Source: Legionella adelaidensis
Lineage (GTDB): Bacteria > Pseudomonadota > Gammaproteobacteria > Legionellales > Legionellaceae
Length of the DNA: 64,000 nucleotides
Reading direction: 5' to 3'
Assembly (NCBI RefSeq): GCF_900637865.1
Contig: NZ_LR134418.1
Coordinates: forward strand, 248,001 to 312,000
This document shows, piece after piece, positions 24,172-33,222 of this stretch; position 1 is the first letter of the stretch, and each line of letters starts with the position of its first letter. The notes under the pieces were generated by a model. The model was not told the origin of the DNA. It saw only the letters and a program-made list of their open reading frames with translations, and did not search any database. Made by a program: the position numbers and the translations under genes.

Positions 24172-27100
24172 ATGCGCATCCAGTTTCCTTTATTTTTCTA
24201 TTATCTTCAATCCAATAGCAGTAAACGATTTAGTAAAAGACCCAATGGTAAACTAAATGTTGCTCGATTAATTAAAAATCTCCCCTATTGGGAAGATATG
24301 CATGCAACTCGAGAATACCGCCCTAAAACACTCATACTTGCAGATTGGTCTGCAAGAAATTGGACACGTGAAGAACGTATGCGGGTAGAAGCCCTACTTA
24401 AATTTTTGTTAGAGCATGGTTTTCGAATATACATTTGGCAAAAGGACACTGTCATTCCTCTGGAACAAAATAATCTCGAAATTTTAGGAATACGTTTTAT
24501 TCTTTCCCAGATTACCGCCGCATACCCAGAAAAAATAACGCAAATAGCGTGTGACAGTCTAAAAATAGCTAATGATCAAGTGTTGCTATTAGATGATGAC
24601 ATGATTAAAAGGTTAGCGCTTTATAATAAGGGGGTATGCACAATATACGAACTAGATGAAAAAAGAATAAGCTATGCGGACTATCTTTATTTGGAATCGT
24701 GGGAGTCAATAATAGTCAATAATATTAAGGGCCGAGCAAAAAGTGGCTCTTTTTTAAAAGATTATTGGACATCCAGCCGAAACGATACGCATCCAATAAT
24801 GCGGCATTTTAACACAGAAGAGGCTTATCGCGAGCTAGCCTTGGATAGTAATACTCCCGGATATGATGAATTTTACGGATGGTCTCCCAGTCAATACGCA
24901 ATGAGCTTGATACAACTGACAACGCTGAGGTTATATTTTATTGATTTTGCTACCCCTGGTGGACAAAAAATAATCTCTTACCTAGGGAGTTGCCAGCGTC
25001 TTGAAAAAATTTCCCTGGAAAATTGTTCTAATTTGGATGTAGTTGCTAATGTTTTGCAAAGGCTATCGACCCTAAGGGAAATTACGGTTTACTCCAATGA
25101 ATTCGATGAGGAACCTAGATTATTCGTAAACACTCTTATTGCAATGGGCAGTCAAATTCGAAGTCTTCTCCTGGAAAATATGAATATCCCTTGGGAGAAG
25201 CTGCAGTCGCTTATGGACTCGCTTAGCAATATTGAAGAGCTAAGTATTGAATACAATGAACAAATTGGACAACCTATTCAATTAGCCCCAGCAAACCTTA
25301 GGAGCCTTCAAGAAATAAAATGGGTTCGTATTAAAGTTGCTGCCTCTTTTTTGCAAACGCTCTTAAGTCAGGCGCCCAACCTACAATCAATCTTTTTGGG
25401 TGAAACGTTTGATTTACTATCTGATTTAACAATTTTGCCAGACAGTTGCCCCAAGCTAAGATCCCTCGATATAGATTCCTGCATTTCTGCCAAAAATTTA
25501 GCAATAATTTTAAAAGCAACCCCCAATATTCAAGAGTTAAGTACCGATTTTGTTGCAATTAAAGGGAATGTCCACCTTGAGCCTAATAGCTTAAAAGCAT
25601 TAGAAGTAGTGAGTATAAAGGGGACCCCCGGGTCTTTGGAATTTCTTACTGCTTTATTGAGTGCCGCCCCTAATTTAAGCAAAATAAACTTAAGAGGTTT
25701 TCATCAATTATCCGAGGTCATTCAATTAAATCATGCTGCCTGGAAAAAAATAAAAAGCTTCAAAATTAGCAATTCAATCGCTTTTGAAAATAACTTCCAG
25801 GCTTTTTTAGAAATAGCAAGTAACCTCGAAGTTTTAAAAATAAAAAATTGCAACTTATCGAATATTAATTTATCTGCCAATGCTCTTCCTTATCTTCATT
25901 CTCTAGTGCTACATGATCTTCCTTTATTGGAAGAAAATTTACTAAGTTTTCTGCGGGCTGCACCCCATCTTGATGCACTTATGTTATTTGATTGCGATAT
26001 ACCGGAAAAGTTTGAGTTGCAACCCAACAGTCTTTTAAATTTAAAAAATTTTGAGTTAACCGTTCGACCTCCTAAAATTTGTTTTATTTCAAGAAATCAA
26101 TTAAAGAGTTTATTTCAGGCAGCGCCTAATTTAAAAGGATTAAGTTTACCAAGAAGTTATATATTACCATCCGATGAAACAGATTTAGAATTACCTACTC
26201 TTTCGCAACTCGATTTTTTAAACTTAAGTGGAAGCAAGCTGCTATATAGCGACCTTAAAACTTTTCTTCGCGCATCCCCTAACTTACAAACACTTCATTT
26301 TACTTTATCTGAAAAAGAAACCATTGATGAAGAGTTGAATAGTTTATTGGAGCGGGTACCTACCGTTGTTAAACTAAAAAAAGAGACGAGGGAAGACCAA
26401 GCGGTTGCATCTCCGCAAGAAGAAGAACAATGCACTGTTTTAGATGCTGACACAATTAGCAAACCAGAGAAATACACTGCCACCCGCATATTTTATCCCA
26501 CAGCTACTGATACTCTTATTCCTAATATAAGTGATTACCGGTTACGCACCTTTAATACAATTACGGTTAAGAGAAACCCTTGTTCTATTTCGAATGCTTT
26601 TTCTTTGAGAAATGATTCTGCCTTGCAACTCTGCCACCGCAACATTGTGCGCATGGACCGCGATGTTTTCGCCATAGGGAGCGCGAAAAAACGAGAAGGT
26701 TTCGATTACATGTACGGCAAACAGACACTTCATTTACAAGGACAATGGAAAGCACTCGCTTCTCTTGATCCGCGCGAAACCATGACGCATTTTCATGTGC
26801 ACCCTCAAAATACAAATATTGAAATTCAATATTCTCAACGCGATAACCTTTATTATGCACGTCAGGTTAGAGAAGATGAATCCGAGGATACTGGGTCTTC
26901 AGTCACCATCGATTTTTTACTGGAGGTACCTAAAAACCGGTCGGATTGTACCTCTTTGCGCAAAGAAATTAGCTATTTCCAATCATTTAGTGAAGGTACA
27001 TTAGAAATAGATAAGCAAGAACCTAACGGTAATGATTATTTACGATATATTACCCTACAGAGAAAAGGAGCCTGTCGTCATCGCGCATTTGCTTTTAAAG

Positions 27101-30100
27101 CACAATTAGATCATCGTCGCCTAGTTAGCCGAATGGTTTTTAACCAAATCCATGCTTTCGTTGAAGTTTGGATAGAAAATGAATGGGTTCAATGTAATCT
27201 CGGCGGTTATAGAGTTAATGTAGAACTCAATGAATCGTACCATCCCACACAGTTAGCTGGTAGGGAAAGACAGCAAAAGCCAACAACAAGCCTTAGCCCT
27301 TTAGATTCTGAGTTAGGTCAATACTATCTTAAAAGCTTGCAAACATGGGAAAAAAATCACTCTTTAAAGGGCGTTACTGTTGAAGAGTATTGTGCGCTTT
27401 GTGTTCATCCTTTCACTGAAACTAAAAAACGCTTAATCGAATTTAATTCCACTACCCATTTATTAAATATGAAAGCTGCCCTATTTAACTATTGCGTAAA
27501 ATTTAAACGGCCTTTCTTTTATGTGGATACTCCAGATGATCTCAATTGTAGAACTTCTTATATTTTTCTCAATAATAATAATCAAGGGGAGCTTCGCAAA
27601 GGGCCAGGAGGACCACTTTACCAATTTTTAGAAAACCACCGCGATGTGGGGCAAGCTCCTGTGCTTATCGTTAATTACGACCACTTTAACGCCGAGGACC
27701 TCATAAGATTTAATGGTTTGCTCGATAAAATCCGCCATGCGGACGGGATACCATTACCTGGGGGCACACTCGTTATTGGTCTTATTAATCTGGATAATCC
27801 TGAATGTTATCAGGGAGATGATTTTTATTCGCGTTTTGACCGTAATGAACTTTGCCCCATAAGTGAGCAACTAGAATCTAGCCCCAGAGAAATTCCACCA
27901 ACTTTAGAGAAGAAAAAAGGTATTATTATAAATCTGTATGGTAGACCCGATTGGAAAGAACAGCTGTTAGGATATTGGGAGTTAGATGGAAATATTTTGA
28001 AATTTAAAGAGGGGCTATACCAAAATTCCATAAGAAAAGCGCAGGCATCAGGCGATTCTATTGTGATCCAAAATGGTCCTTGGAGTGATGAAGAATTTAT
28101 TCATTTCTGGCAACAGTTATTTCAAGGTGGTTTTTTTCATGAAGGAACCTTGCTAAAAATTCCTCCTGCCATTCAAGTGTTCCGTTATGAAGGATATGAC
28201 TGGGACAAGCTTTCTTCTTATGCGGTGGATAGCGGGGAACTCACAGCCCAGGCAAAAATATTAAACCCGGAAAATTTTGCCAATTTTCTAAGTCACTATG
28301 AATTTAAAGAAGAATCAATAAGAAACATACCAGGATGGATAGAAGAAGCGAGACACCAAGAGAAAGCATATATTTCGGTTTATTTAACACGTAATCTCAA
28401 CGAAGATGTTTGGGCAAGGCTGTTGGAGGAATGCCAAAAACACCAAATCTTTCTTCATGTTTACTGCTCACCAGGGGTTACTCTTCCAGAGTTAATAGAA
28501 AATAAACTTACTGTGCGCCCCCCTTTACCCTATCTCCCTTGGACAATAGTGAGCACACTACCAGATACTGCGATTATTGTAAGCGCCGATCCAAGCATTA
28601 CCGCAGCACAATGCGCCCGCAAATTGGACAATTGGGTTATTATCGATGTTTCGGAATGTAAACCAGAAGATGTATTAATACGTGTCGATGGTAAATTTAA
28701 TGAGAGCACACTTTCTTTTGAATTTACCCAAAAAAAATGTGCGCTTTTACTTGCATTACAAAACGGAAATAATGTCATTTTAAAAGGTCATTTTTCTAAT
28801 GAACTTGCTGACGCATTAATGCCTCTTCTTTTTCAAAGACAATACAACACTGCTTCTGAGTCAAATAAATTGATTTTAATAAGCGATGCCGATTCTCCTT
28901 TTACAGGTCTACCGGGTTGTTATGCCCATATGGTCACTGAGGAAGAATGGTTTGAGCATAATGCTGCTCGTATGCTATCTGAATTTAGTTCATCTAGCGC
29001 AACCAGACAACAAAATCTCCATCCTATCCTTCAAAGCAAATTAGATGAAGTACTTTCTAAACTGGCTGTTTCTCCGTGTGTATTCATCTCTGGACATACG
29101 GGTGGTGGAAAAACGACTTTCGTAGAAGATATCTTATGTGCAAAAGAAAGTACGAATAAACTTTACATGGGAGAATCATCTATCCTAAATTGGGCTACCG
29201 ATTTAGAAGACCCTCATCAATTAAAAATTCTCTTTATTGATGAAGCCAACTTAAGCAATAGTTTATTTACTCGATTCAATGATCTCTTTAATATTCCTCC
29301 GACGATACTCATCGAAGGTAAAGTATATCCATTAACTGAAAAGCATAAAGTTGTATTCGCGGGCAACCCACACTCCTATGGAGATGAGCGAAAAATAATT
29401 CCGCTCCTTAACACAATACCTTCTGTTTGGTTTGATCCTTTACCGAATGAAGTAATAGATCAGTATATTTTGCAACCCCTGTTTGCCGGGAAAATTGACA
29501 AATTTAGTGCCCATTTAATCAGTGAACGGCTGCTTGCAATGTATTCATTTATTTGTTCCTTGTCTGAGGAAGAAATACTTATTTCACCTCGAGAGTTGGG
29601 GATGTTGTGTTTGCTTATCGTCTCTTATTGCCATAAAAATAAAATCACAAATGGGAATGCTGTAGCAGGCCAACTTTCCTGGGAATTCATGAAACAGCTA
29701 GTGCCTCCCCACCTACATTCTACCTTTGATCAAAAATATAAGCCGGAAGTTATTGCTCCACCCAGGATTTCACACCATATCACCATGGATTTTCTGATTA
29801 CTCCCTCAAGACAACCTCTCATACAACAATTAGAAGATTGGTTAACACTTCGCGAGTGGCGAATGGAATGCAGCGGTTCGGCCAATGAGAACCAACTATA
29901 CGGAGGTTTAGGGGGCTTAATTCTTGAAGGTGAGCCAGGTATTGGTAAAAGTGAAATGGTTTTTCAAACGCTAATAGCTAATGGATATACTGAAGCGCAT
30001 GGTTTCACCAATCCAACGGTGGGGAATAAACACTTTTATCATATGCCAGTCAGTATGTCCTTCTCCGAGAAAGAAACTTTACTTTATAAGGCTTTTCATG

Positions 30101-30630
30101 AAGGAGCAGTAGTAGTTGTTGATGAAATCAATAGCGCACCCATGATGGAGCGATTACTCAATTCCCTACTCATGGGAAAGACTCCCCAAGGTGAACGCCC
30201 CAATACCCCGGGGTTTATGCTTATTGGCACACAAAATCCGATTACCATGGCAGGTCGCAGGGCTGCAAGCCCTGCTTTAGCAAGACGCATGTTAACTATT
30301 CAAGTTCCATCTTATACAAAGGAAGAAATGCTCGCTATTCTTCAAGATAAAAACATACCCGCATCACACGCAAATATTATGGTCGAAGCTTTTTTGGTAC
30401 AATCAAATAAAGCGAGAGAAAATAACCTGAGGCCCATACCCAACTTTCGTAATTTATTACATTTGGTTGATAAGTATAACCATACAAGGCCAGCTAAGTT
30501 AGACTCAGACAATGAGGCGCAGGAACCCCCTGCAAAAAAACAAAAAATACCACCCTCCTATGCTTTTTTTATACAAGATAATAGTGATATAGGTGGCTCT
30601 TTTTGTGATGATAGAGTACCCCGTATGTAG
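24172..30630 (+). CDS. Giant LRR / transglutaminase-like / multi-AAA+ protein
   Basis: 2152 residues. Residues 1-240: unrecognised N-terminus. Residues about 250-725: some 15 leucine-rich repeats (NLQSIFLGE, LRSLDIDSC, NLEVLKIKNC, LDFLNLSGS). Residues about 770-1015: transglutaminase-like domain with Cys968 (GACRHRAF), His994 (QIHAFVEVW) and Asn1009 (CNLGGY) in family order. Then degenerate ATPase-like segments (VLIVNYDHFNAEDL near 1170, VILKGHFSNELADAL near 1535), followed by two AAA+ modules. The first has Walker A GHTGGGKT (Lys1647) and Walker B FIDEAN (Asp1690). The second has EGEPGIGKS (Lys1926), VVDEIN (Asp1984) and GTQNPITMAGRRAASPALARRM, a MoxR/midasin-type pattern. No signal peptide or membrane segment is visible. 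The start may lie later (ATG 24298). Function is unknown; effector or intracellular remodelling machine are both possible. Confidence 0.8.
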   Translation: MRIQFPLFFYYLQSNSSKRFSKRPNGKLNVARLIKNLPYWEDMHATREYRPKTLILADWSARNWTREERMRVEALLKFLLEHGFRIYIWQKDTVIPLEQNNLEILGIRFILSQITAAYPEKITQIACDSLKIANDQVLLLDDDMIKRLALYNKGVCTIYELDEKRISYADYLYLESWESIIVNNIKGRAKSGSFLKDYWTSSRNDTHPIMRHFNTEEAYRELALDSNTPGYDEFYGWSPSQYAMSLIQLTTLRLYFIDFATPGGQKIISYLGSCQRLEKISLENCSNLDVVANVLQRLSTLREITVYSNEFDEEPRLFVNTLIAMGSQIRSLLLENMNIPWEKLQSLMDSLSNIEELSIEYNEQIGQPIQLAPANLRSLQEIKWVRIKVAASFLQTLLSQAPNLQSIFLGETFDLLSDLTILPDSCPKLRSLDIDSCISAKNLAIILKATPNIQELSTDFVAIKGNVHLEPNSLKALEVVSIKGTPGSLEFLTALLSAAPNLSKINLRGFHQLSEVIQLNHAAWKKIKSFKISNSIAFENNFQAFLEIASNLEVLKIKNCNLSNINLSANALPYLHSLVLHDLPLLEENLLSFLRAAPHLDALMLFDCDIPEKFELQPNSLLNLKNFELTVRPPKICFISRNQLKSLFQAAPNLKGLSLPRSYILPSDETDLELPTLSQLDFLNLSGSKLLYSDLKTFLRASPNLQTLHFTLSEKETIDEELNSLLERVPTVVKLKKETREDQAVASPQEEEQCTVLDADTISKPEKYTATRIFYPTATDTLIPNISDYRLRTFNTITVKRNPCSISNAFSLRNDSALQLCHRNIVRMDRDVFAIGSAKKREGFDYMYGKQTLHLQGQWKALASLDPRETMTHFHVHPQNTNIEIQYSQRDNLYYARQVREDESEDTGSSVTIDFLLEVPKNRSDCTSLRKEISYFQSFSEGTLEIDKQEPNGNDYLRYITLQRKGACRHRAFAFKAQLDHRRLVSRMVFNQIHAFVEVWIENEWVQCNLGGYRVNVELNESYHPTQLAGRERQQKPTTSLSPLDSELGQYYLKSLQTWEKNHSLKGVTVEEYCALCVHPFTETKKRLIEFNSTTHLLNMKAALFNYCVKFKRPFFYVDTPDDLNCRTSYIFLNNNNQGELRKGPGGPLYQFLENHRDVGQAPVLIVNYDHFNAEDLIRFNGLLDKIRHADGIPLPGGTLVIGLINLDNPECYQGDDFYSRFDRNELCPISEQLESSPREIPPTLEKKKGIIINLYGRPDWKEQLLGYWELDGNILKFKEGLYQNSIRKAQASGDSIVIQNGPWSDEEFIHFWQQLFQGGFFHEGTLLKIPPAIQVFRYEGYDWDKLSSYAVDSGELTAQAKILNPENFANFLSHYEFKEESIRNIPGWIEEARHQEKAYISVYLTRNLNEDVWARLLEECQKHQIFLHVYCSPGVTLPELIENKLTVRPPLPYLPWTIVSTLPDTAIIVSADPSITAAQCARKLDNWVIIDVSECKPEDVLIRVDGKFNESTLSFEFTQKKCALLLALQNGNNVILKGHFSNELADALMPLLFQRQYNTASESNKLILISDADSPFTGLPGCYAHMVTEEEWFEHNAARMLSEFSSSSATRQQNLHPILQSKLDEVLSKLAVSPCVFISGHTGGGKTTFVEDILCAKESTNKLYMGESSILNWATDLEDPHQLKILFIDEANLSNSLFTRFNDLFNIPPTILIEGKVYPLTEKHKVVFAGNPHSYGDERKIIPLLNTIPSVWFDPLPNEVIDQYILQPLFAGKIDKFSAHLISERLLAMYSFICSLSEEEILISPRELGMLCLLIVSYCHKNKITNGNAVAGQLSWEFMKQLVPPHLHSTFDQKYKPEVIAPPRISHHITMDFLITPSRQPLIQQLEDWLTLREWRMECSGSANENQLYGGLGGLILEGEPGIGKSEMVFQTLIANGYTEAHGFTNPTVGNKHFYHMPVSMSFSEKETLLYKAFHEGAVVVVDEINSAPMMERLLNSLLMGKTPQGERPNTPGFMLIGTQNPITMAGRRAASPALARRMLTIQVPSYTKEEMLAILQDKNIPASHANIMVEAFLVQSNKARENNLRPIPNFRNLLHLVDKYNHTRPAKLDSDNEAQEPPAKKQKIPPSYAFFIQDNSDIGGSFCDDRVPRM

Positions 30631-30642
30631 GAAAACTGTGGA

Positions 30643-30715
30643 AAAACTGGTTGGCTAGTAACAAAATTCGCTTGCTATATGAAATTGTATTCTGGTTGCT
30701 GGTCAATCCGGTTTT
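30643..30715. terminator. Long imperfect hairpin after the giant gene
   Basis: The arms AAAACTGGTTGGCTAGTAAC (30643-30662) and 30695-30715 (GTTGCTGG...CCGGTTTT) pair over about 20 positions with a few mismatches and a 32-base loop. A T-rich run (TTTTCTTTA) follows. The arms resemble degraded RAYT hairpins in inverted pair. Confidence 0.6.
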
Positions 30716-30822
30716 CTTTAACTAATATTTGCCTTGATTACAGACTCCGCTGTGCTGTTTAAAAATGATAAAAGAAGCATAATACGCCCAGAGGTTAATT
30801 TTTGTATTTTTAAGGTTATGTA

Positions 30823-31746
30823 GTGGAAAAAGATATTGCCGCAGTTTATGTCGTCAAACCTGAACTCTTAGTCAACCTAAGTGAAGAGTTAGGTCGCGTT
30901 GAAGTTATCAGAGATTTAATTTTTTCTCCCGTAAAAAACGTAAATGCTTGTTTTGCTCTGGATGTTTGGCTAGATCCAAAGATTGTAACATTTCAATCCA
31001 TTTCTGAAGCGGTAAAAATCTTACGCCAAGCAGGCAAGTTTTGGTATCTGCACCCTATAGAAAATATTCGTCGCTCAAAATTAATTGCCGAACAACTGCG
31101 TAAACTTCCTAATTTAATACGTCATTTTCCGATGGTGGATGAAATTCCGCAGATTGGCGCCTTCTCGCTTCTGGATCAAAACACACTTATATATAGTCAG
31201 CATCGAAAAAAGAAATGGCCTGATGGAAAATGCTTTTTTATTGAAGATAAAGTAAACCCGCCTAATCGGGCTTACTTAAAACTATGGGAAGCATTTACCA
31301 TGCTTAATAAGCATCCACAAAAGGGAGAGAAAGTTTTAGACTTGGGAGCCTCCCCTGGGGGCTGGACTTATGTTGCCCACTCCTTAGGCGCTGATGTAAC
31401 TGCCGTTGATAAAGCCGCATTAAGTGAGAGCATTCAAAAATTGCCTCATGTTAATTTCTTACAACAAAGTGCTTTTGCAATTGAACCTGAGCGCATTGAA
31501 GAAGCTTATGATTGGGTTTTGTCTGATGTGATTTGCTATCCAGAAAGAGCCTATCAGCTCGTCCAAAAGTGGATTAATTCTGGCAAAGCTAAACAAATAA
31601 TATTTACAGTAAAGCTGCAAGGCAAAACAGATTTATCTATCATTCAAAAATTTCAGGCTATTCCTAACTCCGGGCTTATGAATTTGTATTACAATAAACA
31701 CGAAGCAACTTTCTTTTATCCATACTCAATTAAAAGGGATTTATGA
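30823..31746 (+). CDS. rlmM: RlmM-like 23S rRNA 2'-O-methyltransferase
   Basis: 307 residues, shorter than E. coli RlmM (366). The C-terminal RrmJ/FtsJ-type domain has KVLDLGASPGGWTYVAHSLGADVTAVDKA, DWVLSDVICYPERAYQLVQKW and FTVKLQGKTD, giving a K-D-K-type catalytic set. RlmM methylates C2498 of 23S rRNA. An N-terminal region of about 150 residues would be the THUMP-containing part, here shortened. The start is GTG at 30823. It overlaps the photolyase gene by 4 bp (ATGA), so the two are cotranscribed. Confidence 0.8.
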   Translation: MEKDIAAVYVVKPELLVNLSEELGRVEVIRDLIFSPVKNVNACFALDVWLDPKIVTFQSISEAVKILRQAGKFWYLHPIENIRRSKLIAEQLRKLPNLIRHFPMVDEIPQIGAFSLLDQNTLIYSQHRKKKWPDGKCFFIEDKVNPPNRAYLKLWEAFTMLNKHPQKGEKVLDLGASPGGWTYVAHSLGADVTAVDKAALSESIQKLPHVNFLQQSAFAIEPERIEEAYDWVLSDVICYPERAYQLVQKWINSGKAKQIIFTVKLQGKTDLSIIQKFQAIPNSGLMNLYYNKHEATFFYPYSIKRDL

Positions 31747-33146
31747 GTATTGCATTAGTTTGGTTTCGAAAAGATTTGCGACTAACCGAGAACCCCGCAT
31801 TTTTTGAAGCCTGCACGAAACACAAAATAGTACTCCCGTTATATATCTTGGATGGAAAAAATAGCACGCTTGGAAGCGCTCAATCCTGGTGGCTCCACCA
31901 CAGCCTTTCCGCTTTAAAAGAATCTCTCATTAAAAAATTTGGGTTAAATCTAATATTACGGAAAGGTAATCCCCTGGAGATTATTGTGGAATTAATTAAC
32001 TTGTTTCCTGTAGACACCGTGTATTGGAATCAATGTTATGAGCCATTAGCTAGCCAGCGCGATAAAAAAATCAAAGTCACACTTCAAGAAAATGGTATTA
32101 ATGTGCAAAGCTTTAATGCAAGTTTATTCAATGAACCTTGGACAATAACTAATAAAGAAGGAGGTTTTTTTAAAATATTCACTCCCTTTTGGAAAGCCTG
32201 TCGTAAAACCCTGTCCTTTCCATCGTTACAAGAACTAACGCAAAGACCCGCGAGAATTGAGACGGATAGTGAAGAGCTTGCTAGTTGGAAATTATTGCCT
32301 ACGCTAAGTTGGGCTTCTCAATTTTCTAATTTTTGGACTCCGGGCGAGGAAGGAGCGCAACAACGCTTAAATGAGTTTATTAACCATCAACTAATTAACT
32401 ATAAGATTCATCGCGATATTCCCGAAAAACAAGCCACCTCGCGTCTCTCTCCTCATTTACACTTTGGAGAAATAAGCCCTTGGACTATTTTACGCGCCCT
32501 TGAACGTTACATAAATGAGCCTCTTTACTCTACAGGAGTTGAGCTTTTTTTATCCGAGCTAGGCTGGCGAGAGTTTTCTTACTACTTACTTTATCACGTC
32601 CCCTCTTTATCTTACAAAAGCTATAAAAATGAATTCGATGCTTTTCCTTGGCACAATGATGAATCCTTACTAAAACTCTGGCAAAAAGGTAGGACCGGAT
32701 ATCCCATTGTGGATGCTGGTTTAAGAGAGCTATGGGCTACTGGCTATATGCATAATCGCGTGCGAATGATTACAGCCTCTTTTCTGACTAAAGGTTTATT
32801 TATTGACTGGCGAGTGGGGGCGGATTGGTTTTTAGATACATTGGTTGATGCCGATTTAGCAAATAATAGCGTGAATTGGCAATGGGTCGCAGGGTGTGGG
32901 GTTGATGCTGCACCTTATTTTCGTATTTTTAACCCTCTCCTTCAAAGTCAAAAATTTGATCCCGAAGGAACATACATTCGCCGCTGGGTGCCTGAACTTG
33001 CTTCTTTAGATAATGAAGAAATTCATGCACCTTGGAGAAACCCTCATACCAAATCAACCTGCAGAATAAATTATTCTCCCCCTATTATTAACCACGAGGA
33101 AGCACGCGCTAAAGCCTTGTCTTATTACCATCAACTAAAGAAGTAA
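31743..33146 (+). CDS. phrB: Deoxyribodipyrimidine photolyase
   Basis: 467 residues (E. coli 472). The N-terminal alpha/beta antenna domain starts LVWFRKDLRLTENPAF. The FAD domain contains TSRLSPHLHFGEISPW, GRTGYPIVDAGLREL, YMHNRVRMITASFL and NWQWVAGCGVDAAPYFRIFNP, with the conserved Trp of the electron-transfer chain in NWQW. It repairs cyclobutane pyrimidine dimers using blue light. The start codon overlaps the rlmM-like stop. All signature blocks are present. Confidence 0.96.
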   Translation: MSIALVWFRKDLRLTENPAFFEACTKHKIVLPLYILDGKNSTLGSAQSWWLHHSLSALKESLIKKFGLNLILRKGNPLEIIVELINLFPVDTVYWNQCYEPLASQRDKKIKVTLQENGINVQSFNASLFNEPWTITNKEGGFFKIFTPFWKACRKTLSFPSLQELTQRPARIETDSEELASWKLLPTLSWASQFSNFWTPGEEGAQQRLNEFINHQLINYKIHRDIPEKQATSRLSPHLHFGEISPWTILRALERYINEPLYSTGVELFLSELGWREFSYYLLYHVPSLSYKSYKNEFDAFPWHNDESLLKLWQKGRTGYPIVDAGLRELWATGYMHNRVRMITASFLTKGLFIDWRVGADWFLDTLVDADLANNSVNWQWVAGCGVDAAPYFRIFNPLLQSQKFDPEGTYIRRWVPELASLDNEEIHAPWRNPHTKSTCRINYSPPIINHEEARAKALSYYHQLKK

Positions 33147-33222
33147 TACTAATATAAGCAAGGATTCACCATAATAGTAAAGGGATGTTGTATAATATCT
33201 TATTTTCAGACACCTCTTTGCC

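Noticed and set aside
26542-26860. Minus-strand frames inside the giant gene
   Set aside because: Shadow frames with no homology, opposite a continuous plus-strand coding sequence.
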